Source: Epinephelus fuscoguttatus
Taxonomy: Eukaryota; Chordata; Actinopteri; Perciformes; Serranidae
Direction: 5' to 3'
Assembly: GCF_011397635.1 (NCBI RefSeq)
Contig: NC_064771.1
Coordinates: 18,167,379-18,231,378, forward strand
Length of the DNA stretch: 64,000 nt
Positions 44,826 to 62,739 of this stretch are shown here, piece after piece. Numbering within the stretch: position 1 is the stretch's first letter; each line of letters starts with the position of its first letter. Made by a program: the position numbers and the translations under genes. The notes below the pieces were generated by a model. The model was not told the DNA's origin. It worked only from the letters and a program-made list of their open reading frames with translations, and did no database searches.

Positions 44826-47800
44826 ATGGCGCCCGTGAAAGGCTGGATGGTGGGGCTCCTGCTGGTCCTCCTGTGCCCGTCCCAGGTCCCGCTCCCTGGA
44901 CTGGTGAGTGCCCAGGACGTGGCTGAAGCAGAGGAAGGCCTCCATGCCAGAGATGTTGAAGAGGTTGTGGCTGAGGAGAGCGAAACCGCTGAGGGTGATG
45001 ATGACGCAGGTGAGGAAGAAGAACAGGTAGAAGAGGATGATGAGGGAGAAGCTGATGAACAAGAGGAAGAGGAGGGTGAGGAAGAGGAAGAAGAGGATGC
45101 TGAGGAGGGTGAAGAGGAAGAAGAGGATGCTGAGGAGGAGGAGGAGGCTGCCAATGAGGAAGAGGAGGAGGATGATGAGGGAGAGGATGATGATGATGAT
45201 GAGGAGGAAGCGGAGGCTGATGAGGCAGCAGCTGAGGATAATGATGATGATGATGAGGAGGAGGACGAGGAGGAAGAGGCTGCCGATGAGGAAGAGGATG
45301 ATGATGATGAGGAGGAAGAGGAAGAGGAGGCTGGTGAGGCAGCAGCTGAGGATGATGACAATGAGGAGGAGGAGGGGGAGGCTGCAGATGAGGAAGAGGA
45401 TGATGATGATGAGGAGGAGGAGGAGGAGGAGGGGGAGGCTGCAGATGAGGAAGAGGATGATGATGATGAGGAGGAGGAGGAGGAGGAGGGGGAGGCTGCA
45501 GATGAAGAGAATGATGATGATGATGAGGAGGAGGAGGAGGAGGAGGAGGATGAGGCAGCAGAAGAGGAGGAAGAGGAGGCTTCTGAGGAGGATGACGAGG
45601 CACCTGAAGGAGAGGAGGTAGCTGAGGAGGAGGAGGATGGTCATGATGATGATGACTCTGAGGAAGAGGATGCAGCTGAGGCAGAGGAGGATGACGGTAT
45701 ACCCACTTTTTTAAATGTGTTTTTTCTATATATATGAGTCATTAAAACACCCAACAAAGCAGTTACTGAATATAAAGTATAACGGATGTGACTATTTCCT
45801 GGGCCCTCTGTGTGTGTTCTGACTCCACAGTAGCCTCCTGACATTGTCGGGTTTGTTGCAGCCGCTGTGGAAACCCTGTCACACATATCAGTCCTAAAAT
45901 AGAGCGGCTTATCTGTGGGGTTGCAGGCACCCAGCAGTATCTAAACCATTCGTGCCTTTTGTTGAACCAATGTCGCTATTTTGAGACCCCGAAACAGGTA
46001 CTGTGGTGAAGGGAAGGTTCACATGAAGCAGAAGTTGTAACGATATAAAAGTGTATAAAAGTGTTATTTTTTTTGCAGTCTTGACACAAATTCTTTTAGA
46101 TATATCATTTAAAAGATTGTGACCAAGTTCCACACCAAGCAGGACGTTTTACAGTGTAACAAGAGAGTCTACAGCCATGCTAGCAGTTCTGTGAGGCTGT
46201 AGCCAACAGCTAAATGCTCGGTAGCAGCATGCCCAGTCCCTTTTACTAGCCCAGTGTGGCTACATATTTTGACAAATGAAGGCCTGTCTCAGTTAGAGGC
46301 CTGGTCTGGTTGCCAAGCAGTTTTTCGGATGTATAACACCAGGCTGTTGGCTACCTCAAATTGACCTTTCCGTAAGCCCCGCCCCTTTGTGATGGCCCGG
46401 CAAGCTGTCGCAGTAAGCATGGAGCCCACACTGTAACTAACTGCACACCCTAAAGAAATATTATCATATTTTTGGAAAAATGAAAGAGTGATTCCAGAGA
46501 GAAGCAGACAGAGGGGTCTACAGTCTGTGTTTGAAGGATATATCCAGGATGTCAAACTGACTCAGCAGCAACAACAGGTTAAAAAGACAAAGATAGTTAG
46601 AAGCTAAAGCCAAACTATAAGCTGCAGATCACAGTGTAAAAGTGAACCACCACATCACTGCTGATCGCCACAGAAGACAATGAATATAAAGGGAAACTCT
46701 GCTGATATTGAACCAGCTGTGTGGCATCGCTGTGTGTGCAGATAAACAGTATCTGGCTTTGCAAGCTCCTGGACCTCAGCCGCTGGACGAATAGGGATCT
46801 CCAGGGGAAGTCAAACAACGTTCATCTGTGCACAATGCGATGACACACAGCTGGTTCAATATCAGCAGAGTTTCCCTGCTTCCCTTCACTGGTTCCTGTA
46901 CAGCAGCGTCGGTCTTTCTTCACTGTTACAATCATTAAAAAGCAAAAGCAGCATGTGTATACATTCAGTAGGCTATATCTTCAGTAGCTAGCTAGCTAAC
47001 CCTACACTTTTCAGGGTTTGATTTTCGGGAAGAAACGTATATCTTTTTATAACCTCTCCAGGTAACGAGTATCATTAATACACGACGTGCCCCAGGCACA
47101 ACATTTAGCTCCAAATCCACAACACCAGCCTGAAAATGAAGGAAATCTGAAACGACTGCATTAGAGTCAATAGAGCACAGCTGTGTTGTTTTCGGACCCT
47201 GGTCTGAGCTGGCCTGATGCTACATTATGATTGGTCAGTCTGTGGGATATTTTGGCTTTATTTTTGTAGAGTGGAAATTCGTCATCCTTCTTTACATACA
47301 GTCATATTCAGTGCGTTTGGTTTTGTGTATTTGCATGCTATTATTTGCTAATTAGCGCTAAATGCAAAGTACAGCTGAGGCTGTCTCTAGTTTTGCTGGG
47401 ATGTAGTCATAAACCAAAGTGATCAAGGTGATTAAGATTCATCCTCTAAGGACCATGAATGTCTAAATAAACCATCCCATAGTGGTTGTGATATTTCAGT
47501 CTTGACCAAAATGGTGGACAAAATATTCAATAGTGGCATTGTTTCTTAATACGCACTGATACTGATATATCTGCATCAAACTGATATTGGCAGGCTGATG
47601 TATCGGTCCAGCTCTAGAAGCCTCACTTGTTGACTCTTGTTAACTTTATAGATGAGCTTGAAGATGAGGACACAGCAAATGAGACAACTGAAGAGGAGCC
47701 TGCTGACGACATCCTGGAATACCGCTCTGGCTCTTTGTGTAGTGTGTGCTCCATCTGTGAGGTAAAAATTACGAGGACAAGACTCTTGCTGTAATGTGCT

Positions 47801-48394
47801 TTTCACAAATGGAGACTGATGATAACTGTACCTTGTGCTGACAAGCTGTACCTTCCTCTCTTTCAGCACTGCTCTAAAAACTGCGACCAATGCCCCTGTG
47901 AAGACGGAGATGAGTCGGAACACTGTGAGATCTGCCAAGTGAGCATCTGTCCAAAAAACTGTCAGTAATTTCAACATTTCAGTGGGACAAGAGTCTCCTC
48001 ATTTTAACCCTTTTCAAAAAATGTCTTCCAGGAATGCTCATCCTGCTACATCTGCCCGATACTGTGTGACACAATTTGCACACCAGGTAAATGTTGGTGG
48101 CAATTAAGTATATTGTGCATGCACTGTTGTGTTGTTTTTCCTTTGTTTGTCAACTTTTGGTTAAATTTTGTATGCATTGCTTTTTTCCAGGTGGCCTTGT
48201 TGATGAGCTCAGTGGCTCTCTCTTTCAGTAAGACCTCTCACAACACTTCGATATTTACTTGTTTTCTTCTACAGTATTATTATTAAATTATACCACAGAA
48301 GGTAAGGATATATTGGGAAATGCTCTATAGGTTAGTGTTGGGTTTGCTCATGCCCTGACCTTTGTTTTGCAGGACTGTGGCTTCTTTTCTCTGA
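44826..48394 (+). CDS. hrc: Histidine-rich calcium-binding protein orthologue (acidic, His-poor)
   Basis: HRC is a luminal sarcoplasmic-reticulum Ca2+ buffer that binds triadin and SERCA in mammals. Exons are 44826-45696, 47652-47761, 47867-47938, 48032-48086, 48191-48227 and 48373-48394, in phase, giving 388 residues. The start at 44826 puts a signal peptide (GWMVGLLLVLLCPSQ) directly at the N-terminus; an in-frame ATG at 44802 is less likely. Residues from about 30 to 290 are almost pure Glu/Asp with Ala and Gly, partly as 57-bp tandem units. The C-terminal 90 residues have 14 cysteines (CSVCSICEHC, CDQCPCEDG, CYICPILCDTICTPG). They end GSLFQTVASFL, matching the Cys-rich C-terminus of mammalian HRC. 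Only four histidines occur in the whole protein, so the mammalian His-rich repeat is absent. The position directly after trpm4 matches human 19q13.33. Confidence 0.87.
45381..45551 (+). repeat. 57-bp coding tandem repeat in hrc exon 1
   Basis: gctgcagatgaggaagagga recurs at 45381, 45438 and (with gatgaagag) 45495, an exact 57-bp spacing (19 residues: A-A-D-E-E-E-D-D-D-D plus a Glu run and Gly-Glu). Less regular acidic units flank it on both sides. Every repeat length is a multiple of three. Confidence 0.85.
45697..47651. other. hrc intron 1 (1.95 kb)
   Basis: No recognisable exon or classical transposon. Short GCTAGC-rich (46985) and AT-rich runs only. Confidence 0.5.
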
Positions 48395-49402
48395 GCAACC
48401 CGGAGACTGCGCCCTTTAACACCACCCTGTGGTAGCATGAGGTACTGCGCCCAGGATTGGCGCTGTCCGGCTGTTCATACCTCTCCAGCAACATGAGGAC
48501 TCCCACAAGAGCTTGTCATGAGTCTGACAGCTGACTGAAACACAAAAACACATTTAGGTTTTAGCACATGTTTAGGTATGATTTTTAATTTGTAATGAGA
48601 GCTGAAAAACAATTATAGAGTCTTTTATTTATTGAAAACAGCCTAGCTGAGGCTATTGCATAATTTCTAAGGACTCTTTTTTTTGCAGGATCATTTTTGT
48701 AAAACAGTTTTTGTTGAGCTATAATTTTAGTAGGTCTATCTTGTTGGAGGGAATTTGTAGAAATGCACTGGAAAATCTGCTGCTCGTGCAAGAGCGTAAC
48801 TTTGGTCTGAAAAGTGTTTGGTGGGAAGGCTGTAGGGTTCCTCTCCTTGGAAAAAATCAGCGATTTGCATCTCATTTTCGACATTTCTACATATATTTTA
48901 GGACTTCAAAATCTGGGAAATAATTATGTTGGTGTTATCATGCTAAAATCTGCCAGAATAGTGCTAAATATATATGGCATTTTTTGAGTATATCAGAGCC
49001 AAATCAGCAGCCTAATACACATTTTCAGTCAGAATCTGACAGCTGGCCAAACAGTAGTATATTAAGCAAGATTTATGTTGTTAGAAAATAACGTGTTTTT
49101 TGGGGATGGTATCACTTATTCTTTTTTTACAGCAAAATTTCACACGTGTCAATTCAAAAACAGCTTCTACAATGCTCCCACTTCTCATCTGGTAATACAT
49201 TTCTCCTTATCTGTAAAATTTGGTTCAATGTAGGCGGCATGTACATCACATGCACAGGTTATACCTGTCTCAAATTTGCTTCTAATTAGCTGTTTTTGCT
49301 ATGTTTACTTTTAGTTTTCTATGACTTTGAAGGTATTTCTACTATTACTTTTGTGCATATGCTCGTGACAACGGCTCAACTCTAAAACTGCAGTTGATGT
49401 CA

Positions 49403-49648
49403 AATAAAAAAAAATGTCAGTAACTTAAAATACAGCATATTTAACTCACAAATGTGCCTGTAAAGTTAGGTATTTTGCTTTAGCCTTTGTGATATACATG
49501 CTGTAAATTCTAAATGGTGAACGATAATGAATTGGGTTTAGACAGAAAAGTTGTTCGGTGACTTTTAGTTTAGAGTATGAATACATTTTAGTGTAGAAAG
49601 AGCATAACAAGTGCAGTAAGCTACATGTATTGCTGTTTCTGGAATAAA
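49403..49648 (+). promoter_or_regulatory. Candidate polyadenylation signals of hrc (49403 and 49643)
   Basis: AATAAA occurs at 49403-49408 and at 49643-49648. Either would give a 3' UTR of 1.0-1.25 kb after the stop at 48394. The region between the stop and these signals has no conserved frame. Confidence 0.4.
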
Positions 49649-49997
49649 TAACATCTGTTCACCCTTTCACTGATTTATTCTTTTATTTTGGATTTAGATG
49701 TAAAATTTTGGGCTTTTTTGCTTCCATAACATGACTTCTTTCAGACTAGTGGATAAAAAACATCAAAAACACACACATTACTGTGTTCATTCTCGGTCAA
49801 ATTTCTGTTCTGGAAAAAGCACCAAAAGCACATAGTTTATTAGATGATACCTCATTTGCAACAGACTTGCAACACACACAAAAAAACTGCTATACATGAT
49901 CAATTGTGGAAGTTTCATTGTGATATGTAGTAGTTCAAAATTTTACCCTTTTTTGGGGGGGTCTTAAAATGTATGGAATTTACTATATATATTTACA

Positions 49998-50258
49998 GAT
50001 GGCATGGTGGTGCAGTGGCATTGCAGCAGTAGCATTGACACCTCAAAGCAAGAAGGTTCCTGGTTCAACCCCAGGGTGGGGAAGATTACATGTTTTCCCT
50101 GTGTCAGCGTGGGTTTTCTTTGGGTGCTCCAGCTTCCTCCCACAGTCCAAAGACATGCAGGTTAATTGGTGACTCTAAATTGGCCGTAGGTGTGAATGTG
50201 TGTCTGTCTCTATATGTTAGCACTGCAATAATCTGCCCAGGTGTACCCCACCTCACAC
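49998..50258 (+). repeat. Dispersed teleost repeat copy B
   Basis: It begins ggcatggtggtgcagtggca and contains gttcctggttcaaccccagg, which resembles a tRNA B-box. The family core tcctcccacagtccaaagac and gcaggttaattggtgactct follows. It is similar to copies A and C. It may be SINE-derived, but this is not proven. Confidence 0.75.
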
Positions 50259-53088
50259 AAACCAAATTCTTTCCTATCTATATTCTGAAGGTTTTTACAG
50301 AGGGTTTTATTCAAATATTATTCAGAGCCTGATTTATATAACATTTATTTCCTAAAAACACGGTGAAAATGTTTGTTTTTTAATAGCAATGGGCAACATT
50401 TCTTGATTCATGGAGTGATGAAAACAGATATCCAAAAATACATCTGTCTTTGACTCAAAGTAAAACAAGGATGGTGAACGTGGCTTCATCAAAAGTTCAG
50501 ATTTTTGTTCTGAAAATGTTTGCAAATCAGTGCATGTTTAATGTGTCATTTGTTTATGTTAGAAAATATCCACACACAAGTGCCACTTGACACAAGATTT
50601 GTGACCACCACACCTTGATGGAAAGTGTTGTCAAATCTCCAGCCAATCACATGCTGATTAATAAACGAGCTCCAGCTGCAGAGCACATGAAGCAAAGTGT
50701 GTGTGAGTGAACTCTCTGTGGCTCACTGGTACAGCGTGTCCTGCTGGGAGGTTTTCTGGTGAGTTTCTGTCCTGTGTCAAGATAAAACAAACTTGTTCTT
50801 CAGTGACTTGGTTAAAAAAAAAAGGAGGAAAAATCAATTGAGCGTATCGTGAATCAACACAGACAGAGCCAGAGCTTTGTGTTGGGGAAGTTTTGACCTT
50901 TTGAAAGCAAAACATTGATACAGCCTTCTGACTTTTAGGTGTATTCCTTTTTGTTTCAAGGCCCAGCTGCCTCTCATTGGTAACCTTCTGAACTTCTGGA
51001 ATATTGAAAATAAGACACACCCACAAAAAGGCTAAATACTAGGTCATCTTAGTTTCGTTGTTATGGTTCATACTGATCTTGTCATATACATATCTCTTGT
51101 GAATCTACCCATACACTTTGGACTCTTCTTTAACCACTGTCATTACCTTGTGCCAAGTCACGTTCCTTGAAACTTGCTGTACAGCCTGTCTTAGTTGTTT
51201 TGGAAAAGGTTCGGAGATGTCTGATAAGTATAAACAGAAAAATAGGCCGGCAGTCATGAGGTGTAGTGATGAGTGTGTCAATGTGGTGAAGGGCAGGAAA
51301 CTTGTTGTGTAGGTTCATTTAGCCAGTCATGTTTGTGTGTGCATAAACACACAGGACAATTACCATAAACACTGCCAGGTAAAAAAAAAGATTTGACCCT
51401 GTCCAGGAAAAGTGATTGTCCTAAGTGTCAATGTTTTCATGGTAAACCTGCATCTGTCTGAAGATATAGTCAATAGAGACCTGAAGTCCTTCCCCTTCTG
51501 GAGATCACCATTGGTCGTTATTACGAAAAAAGGAATTTGCGGTTTGAACTGTGCCATAACTTACATGATTGTCAACATATTAGATAACTTTGCAAGTCAA
51601 GAAAGTTGCAGTTTGTTATAGATTTGTCGTAGTACCATAGAGTTTTGTGTAAAACCACTCAGTGAACATCTTTTGATCTCTTTGTCAACAACACCACCAA
51701 AGCTAACATTACCATGGGCCATGGCACCTTTCACTTTCTCTTACCTGATGTGATACATCAGCGATGCTTGTCTTCTTCAGCTAGGAGATGAAAGAACGAG
51801 CAAGACCCGTTGCTCTTGTCAGCACATCCTGGTGCAAAACACACAGGCACTATAGTTTCAGTGAGACAAAAAGTAATGATGTCACTAATGCAACTCTTGG
51901 GTGTTTCCACAGTCTAATCGCTCATACTTAAACAGTTTTAGGGCAAACTGACACTTTTTTGTCTTGCAAAGTTAGCTTTTAAGCTGACAAATGTGTAATT
52001 CATGGCACAATTGAAAAAGCGACGTGATCTCATCCCTACTGGTCATGGTTTGACGTTTGCACAGAAGCCTCTGGTGGGCAGCTTTGTATCTTGATGCAAA
52101 AGGTGTCGGTGGAAAGTCTGATTAAGAGGGGGTCGGCAGTTAGGTTAAAGCAACAAAAGTACTTGGTTGGGGTCAGAAAAAGACTAACAAGTGATTAACG
52201 ACTCACGTGATTACTGGCTGTTGTGACAAAATAACTCAACATTGACTCTTGATTTCACACGGGAAACAAACAACCGTCTCGTGGGTCAAAGTTCTGTGTC
52301 TCTTTGACCCATCCACCAAAGCGGGATTTTGTGCTCTTTATACTACAACACCACAACAACGATAAAACTACAACATTAAGATATAACAAGATTCCATAAA
52401 GTTAGATCACGTGTTTGACTTCATGTTTTCACCACTGACTACCAAATGTGAGTTTTTTTGGCCCTACCCTGCTTACTCTGGCATTCTTACCTCTACCCTC
52501 ACAAATCTCACTCCTCATACCTAAACCTAACCGACCCAGCCAACAAAGGCAACAAGTATGAACAAATCGCATTACATTCTATATGGACATAATAAGTTCC
52601 TATGGTGGTTTGTCAGGACTGTAATAGGATGCAAGACCACACAATCATCCAGATAAAGTGCACATTAATTGTCTCAGCCCTTCAAAGGATTTCACAAGTT
52701 GGGCCGCTGAAATTTAATCACATCGCTAATGATACAAATGGCACCGAGCCAGCACACAGTAGGTATCTCACATTACTGTGGTTGATAGTCAATGTTCCTT
52801 TGATGGCTTGTGACACTTGAAGCCTGGCAGGATGTGGCGTGTTTTTCAGCTTCTACTGTGTTAGTTTGCACCTGTGAATTAAAAGCTTAGTCTAGCTGTA
52901 TCCTGTGTTTATAAGAAATGTAATGCAGATTGCTGTGCCATGTACTTATCTGGATCACACTTCTGTTCTATTGTTGCTGACAATCACAATAAAGGAAGTG
53001 TTGATTACTTCTTCCTTTTAACAAGGTTCAAACTGAAGACTTTAAGCGTATCCCTTGGACGCCAGCAATAATAATCATGTTCATCTTG
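50259..53088. other. Intergenic region downstream of hrc
   Basis: No gene was recognised. Open frames are short and lack family motifs or consistent splice sites. Confidence 0.45.
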
Positions 53089-53332
53089 TCACCTCACGGC
53101 AAGAGGGTTCCTAGTTTGGACCTGGGGTGTGGGAGCCCCTCTATGCAGAGTCTGCATGTTCTCCCCGTGTCAGCGTGGGTTTTCTTCGAGTACTCCAGCT
53201 TCCTCCCACAGTCAAAAGACATGCAGGTTAATTGGTGACCCTAAATTGCCCGTAGGTGAGAATGTGAGTGTGAATGGTTGTCTGTCTGGTGACCTGTACA
53301 GGGTGTACCCTGCCTCTCCCCCATCTCGCCTG
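53089..53332 (+). repeat. Dispersed teleost repeat copy C
   Basis: Contains cctcacggcaagagggttcc, catgttctccccgtgtcagc, the core gcaggttaattggtgaccct and cagggtgtaccctgcctctc. Same orientation as copy B, which starts about 3.1 kb upstream. Confidence 0.75.
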
Positions 53333-53921
53333 ACTACATTTTCTAGCTTTCCAAGTTCACTTTACAGCCCACTGAATATGTACAGTCGCATTTCTCCACT
53401 GGCCCTGCCCACGAGTTCCCCCTCGCCTCACAGAGGTCCCATGTCCTGTCAACAGTTTTACAGATGTGTCTTTTACAAAGGTGGCCTATGGGGAAAATGC
53501 TCTCTAGAAAGCAGGGGATTTTTTTCACTGCAATACCGCGAATGGCTACAGGGAAAACTGCAGCGCTGAGCAGCTTTCCCTCGACGCCTGTGTGTGGCTA
53601 AAGGTTGTAGATTGATTGATGGGCTGATGGCGTGACTTTATTGGTTTAACCTCGGCATGTCATATTTTGTTTTATGTCTTACAGGAAGAAAACATGATTG
53701 GATTTTGATTTTTGGTACAATATGACTAGTGATGAGATCTAAAAAGGCACAAAAAAGAATTCGTTTCATCTTGACTTAAAGGCATTACTGATACTGTTTA
53801 TTGAAATAAGGCTTAAGGCTAATGTTAAATTGTGGTTAACTATTACACCCGTATTTGGAGCCAACATTGTGTTTGCTGTGTCATAGAACAGCAGTGACAC
53901 AGCACACCCACACCCACACCC

Positions 53922-53960
<39 letters not shown>

Positions 53961-54668
53961 TTTTACCAGATCATTGGCTTGCTCTAAACACCTGTATTTT
54001 GATTGCAGTGTCCTGTAAGAAGACCTTTAGACGTGTTACGTGTGGTTTAGCTTTAGCGTTGTACACACAGTGGTGCCCCCTCCCATCAAATGTCCCTCCC
54101 ACTGTATATGACTGACCAGACGAATACTGGCACACTTTCTCACCTTCTCATCAATGAGGTGCCTGTTTGGACATTGACACATTTTTAGTGTGTCACCTTC
54201 ACTCAAATTTTTTTTTTTTAATCCTTAGGGACTTCAGGCTGGGATATTAAGGTAGGATGATTTGTCAAACTTTTATCACATGACTTTACTCTTCGACACA
54301 TTTACTTATATTTACAATATATAAGACGAGGTTTGCAACCAATCACAAATCTCTTGATGCCTGCCTTTCAGCTGCTCCAGCAAGACTTGAGTTTATTTAG
54401 TGTCTTAGTGCGCTTATATAGGATTCCAGTGTATTGATCAGTGGATATCAGTGTCCAGGCCTGGGGCTGATGCAGCAAAAACACAACATTCCTATGGATA
54501 TTTTTTGACTTATACATACAGTAGGGCTTGATCATGAAGTATGCTAGCTAGACATCACAGAGGCAGTCTCAAAACGTGGTTACTGCAGACACGAAGAAGA
54601 TGAAATGAATATTAAAATCCATGCAAATACTTGTGGTTAATAACCGGTTTCCCTTTTTGTTCCTGAAG
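53333..54668. other. Intergenic region upstream of the carbonic anhydrase gene
   Basis: No gene was recognised. A (CA)n tract lies at 53924-53955, and an A/T tract lies near 54210. The carbonic anhydrase promoter must be in the last few hundred bases; no clear TATA box was found. Confidence 0.45.
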
Positions 54669-61310
<6,642 letters not shown>

Positions 61311-62739
61311 GTACACCAACTGAGTATCCCAAGTGCTTTTTGTATGGTGTACTATGAACAGTAGCCTGTTTGTCACAGAAGTTGGTACAATTATACAAAT
61401 TGTATGAAATATGCACGTAGCCACTGTGAAGTCACTCACTGGTTTGTGGACTCCATTTTGAAACCTCGAGTTTGGCAATTTGGCATCTTGGGTTTTTGGA
61501 AATAGAAGAGGCCATATTCAGACGAGAGAATGGAAATAACCCTAACGGTAGCTGCTAGCTTGGTTAGCCTGGTGTATTTACAGCTAAGGTTAACAATGAT
61601 AATGCTACTGCTAATTTTTGCTAGCGGAAAACAGTCTTTAAACTATTAAAACAAAATGTACTTACTGGAAAAGTTGAATGTCTGACTCCTCAAAAGGTCT
61701 TTTAGCACAACCAAATGGTGATAAGACTTTTTAGGTGACCAAAACGCATGGCCATGGGCATACTTGGTGAATCTGGGGTTATGCTCATATACTACAATAA
61801 TGGACATAGCTAGCCACTACCACTTCACTACCGAGTGTCACTTCAAATCAAGTTACACTCGCAGCTGTGGAGGGCACTCCTGATTGAGGGGAAGTGTATG
61901 AAAGAGAAGCCAAACCATGGGACGCCCTCGCCACTCTACCGGAAGAAGGAAGCAGATGTAACCATGGATACCAGTAGACGCATTGTGAAAGCAAAATTGA
62001 GCAACAGGCTATTAAAAAAACATTTAAATATTAATTAAAATGAGTTTAATTAAAAAAAAAAAACTTTAAGAAGTCAGATAAGAGATACAGTGTATTCGAA
62101 GACTGATTAACTGCTTTGTTTTTTCTTCTGTCCCTGTGAACACATAATTATATACATTGTTTTAAATCATGAGAATGGGATGAGTGAGTTTTTATACAGT
62201 TTTGAATAGTTAATTTAACTTGACGTGTAGGTTTTCATCTTTTGACACCAAACATTCTGTGAGTTTGTTTGAGACTGTAAAGTCAATGTGAGGAAAACAA
62301 ATGTGAGTGTTTGATCTAAAATATTTTACAAAGTAGAAGGATGGAACTCTTACAGTACATTGTTTCCTCTATTGTGATGTTGTGCTTCCTGCTGGGCTCA
62401 TCAGAAGCCTGCACTGATGCACACTCGCTATCGAAGGGCTGAGCAGTCCACTCGCACTCAACAATAATTGGTTTTTGGACGGCCCTTAATATGGCGCAGC
62501 TTCGCGTGACCGCGCAAACGGAGGGGGAGTGAATAGGGCGAGGGGATAGGGGCTGGTTTGGGATTGGGCCTTGGGGTTCTGTGGGGATTGACTCACTCAG
62601 GAAGTCAGCCTCAAGTGGTCATTCAAAGAATTGCAGTTTTTGGCACTTGCATGTTGGCTTCATTTTTTTTTATCCCCTGAGGTTACCACTTGGCACAAAG
62701 CCATTCACATGATAATTGATTGTGTACTTCAGTGAGAGA
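61311..62739. other. Carbonic anhydrase intron 3 (beginning) without recognised exon
   Basis: No in-phase carbonic anhydrase exon (expected to carry the first zinc ligands) was found. A dispersed repeat piece lies at about 62575-62700 (see 60190-60610). Confidence 0.5.

Noticed and set aside
45037-45621. Arg/Met/Lys-rich frame on the + strand within hrc exon 1
   Set aside because: A +1-shifted reading of the same acidic repeat. The hrc frame alone joins in phase to the downstream Cys-rich exons.
44712-45644. Long open frames (up to 310 codons) antisense to hrc exon 1, rich in Leu/Ile, Pro/His or Ser
   Set aside because: They are reverse-strand shadows of a GAG/GAT low-complexity coding tract, which lacks stops in several frames. 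They show no family motifs, splice structure or start context.
50001-50080. tRNA-like B-box sequence in a dispersed repeat
   Set aside because: No cloverleaf or matching A-box could be drawn, so I do not call a tRNA gene; it is probably a SINE-like relic.
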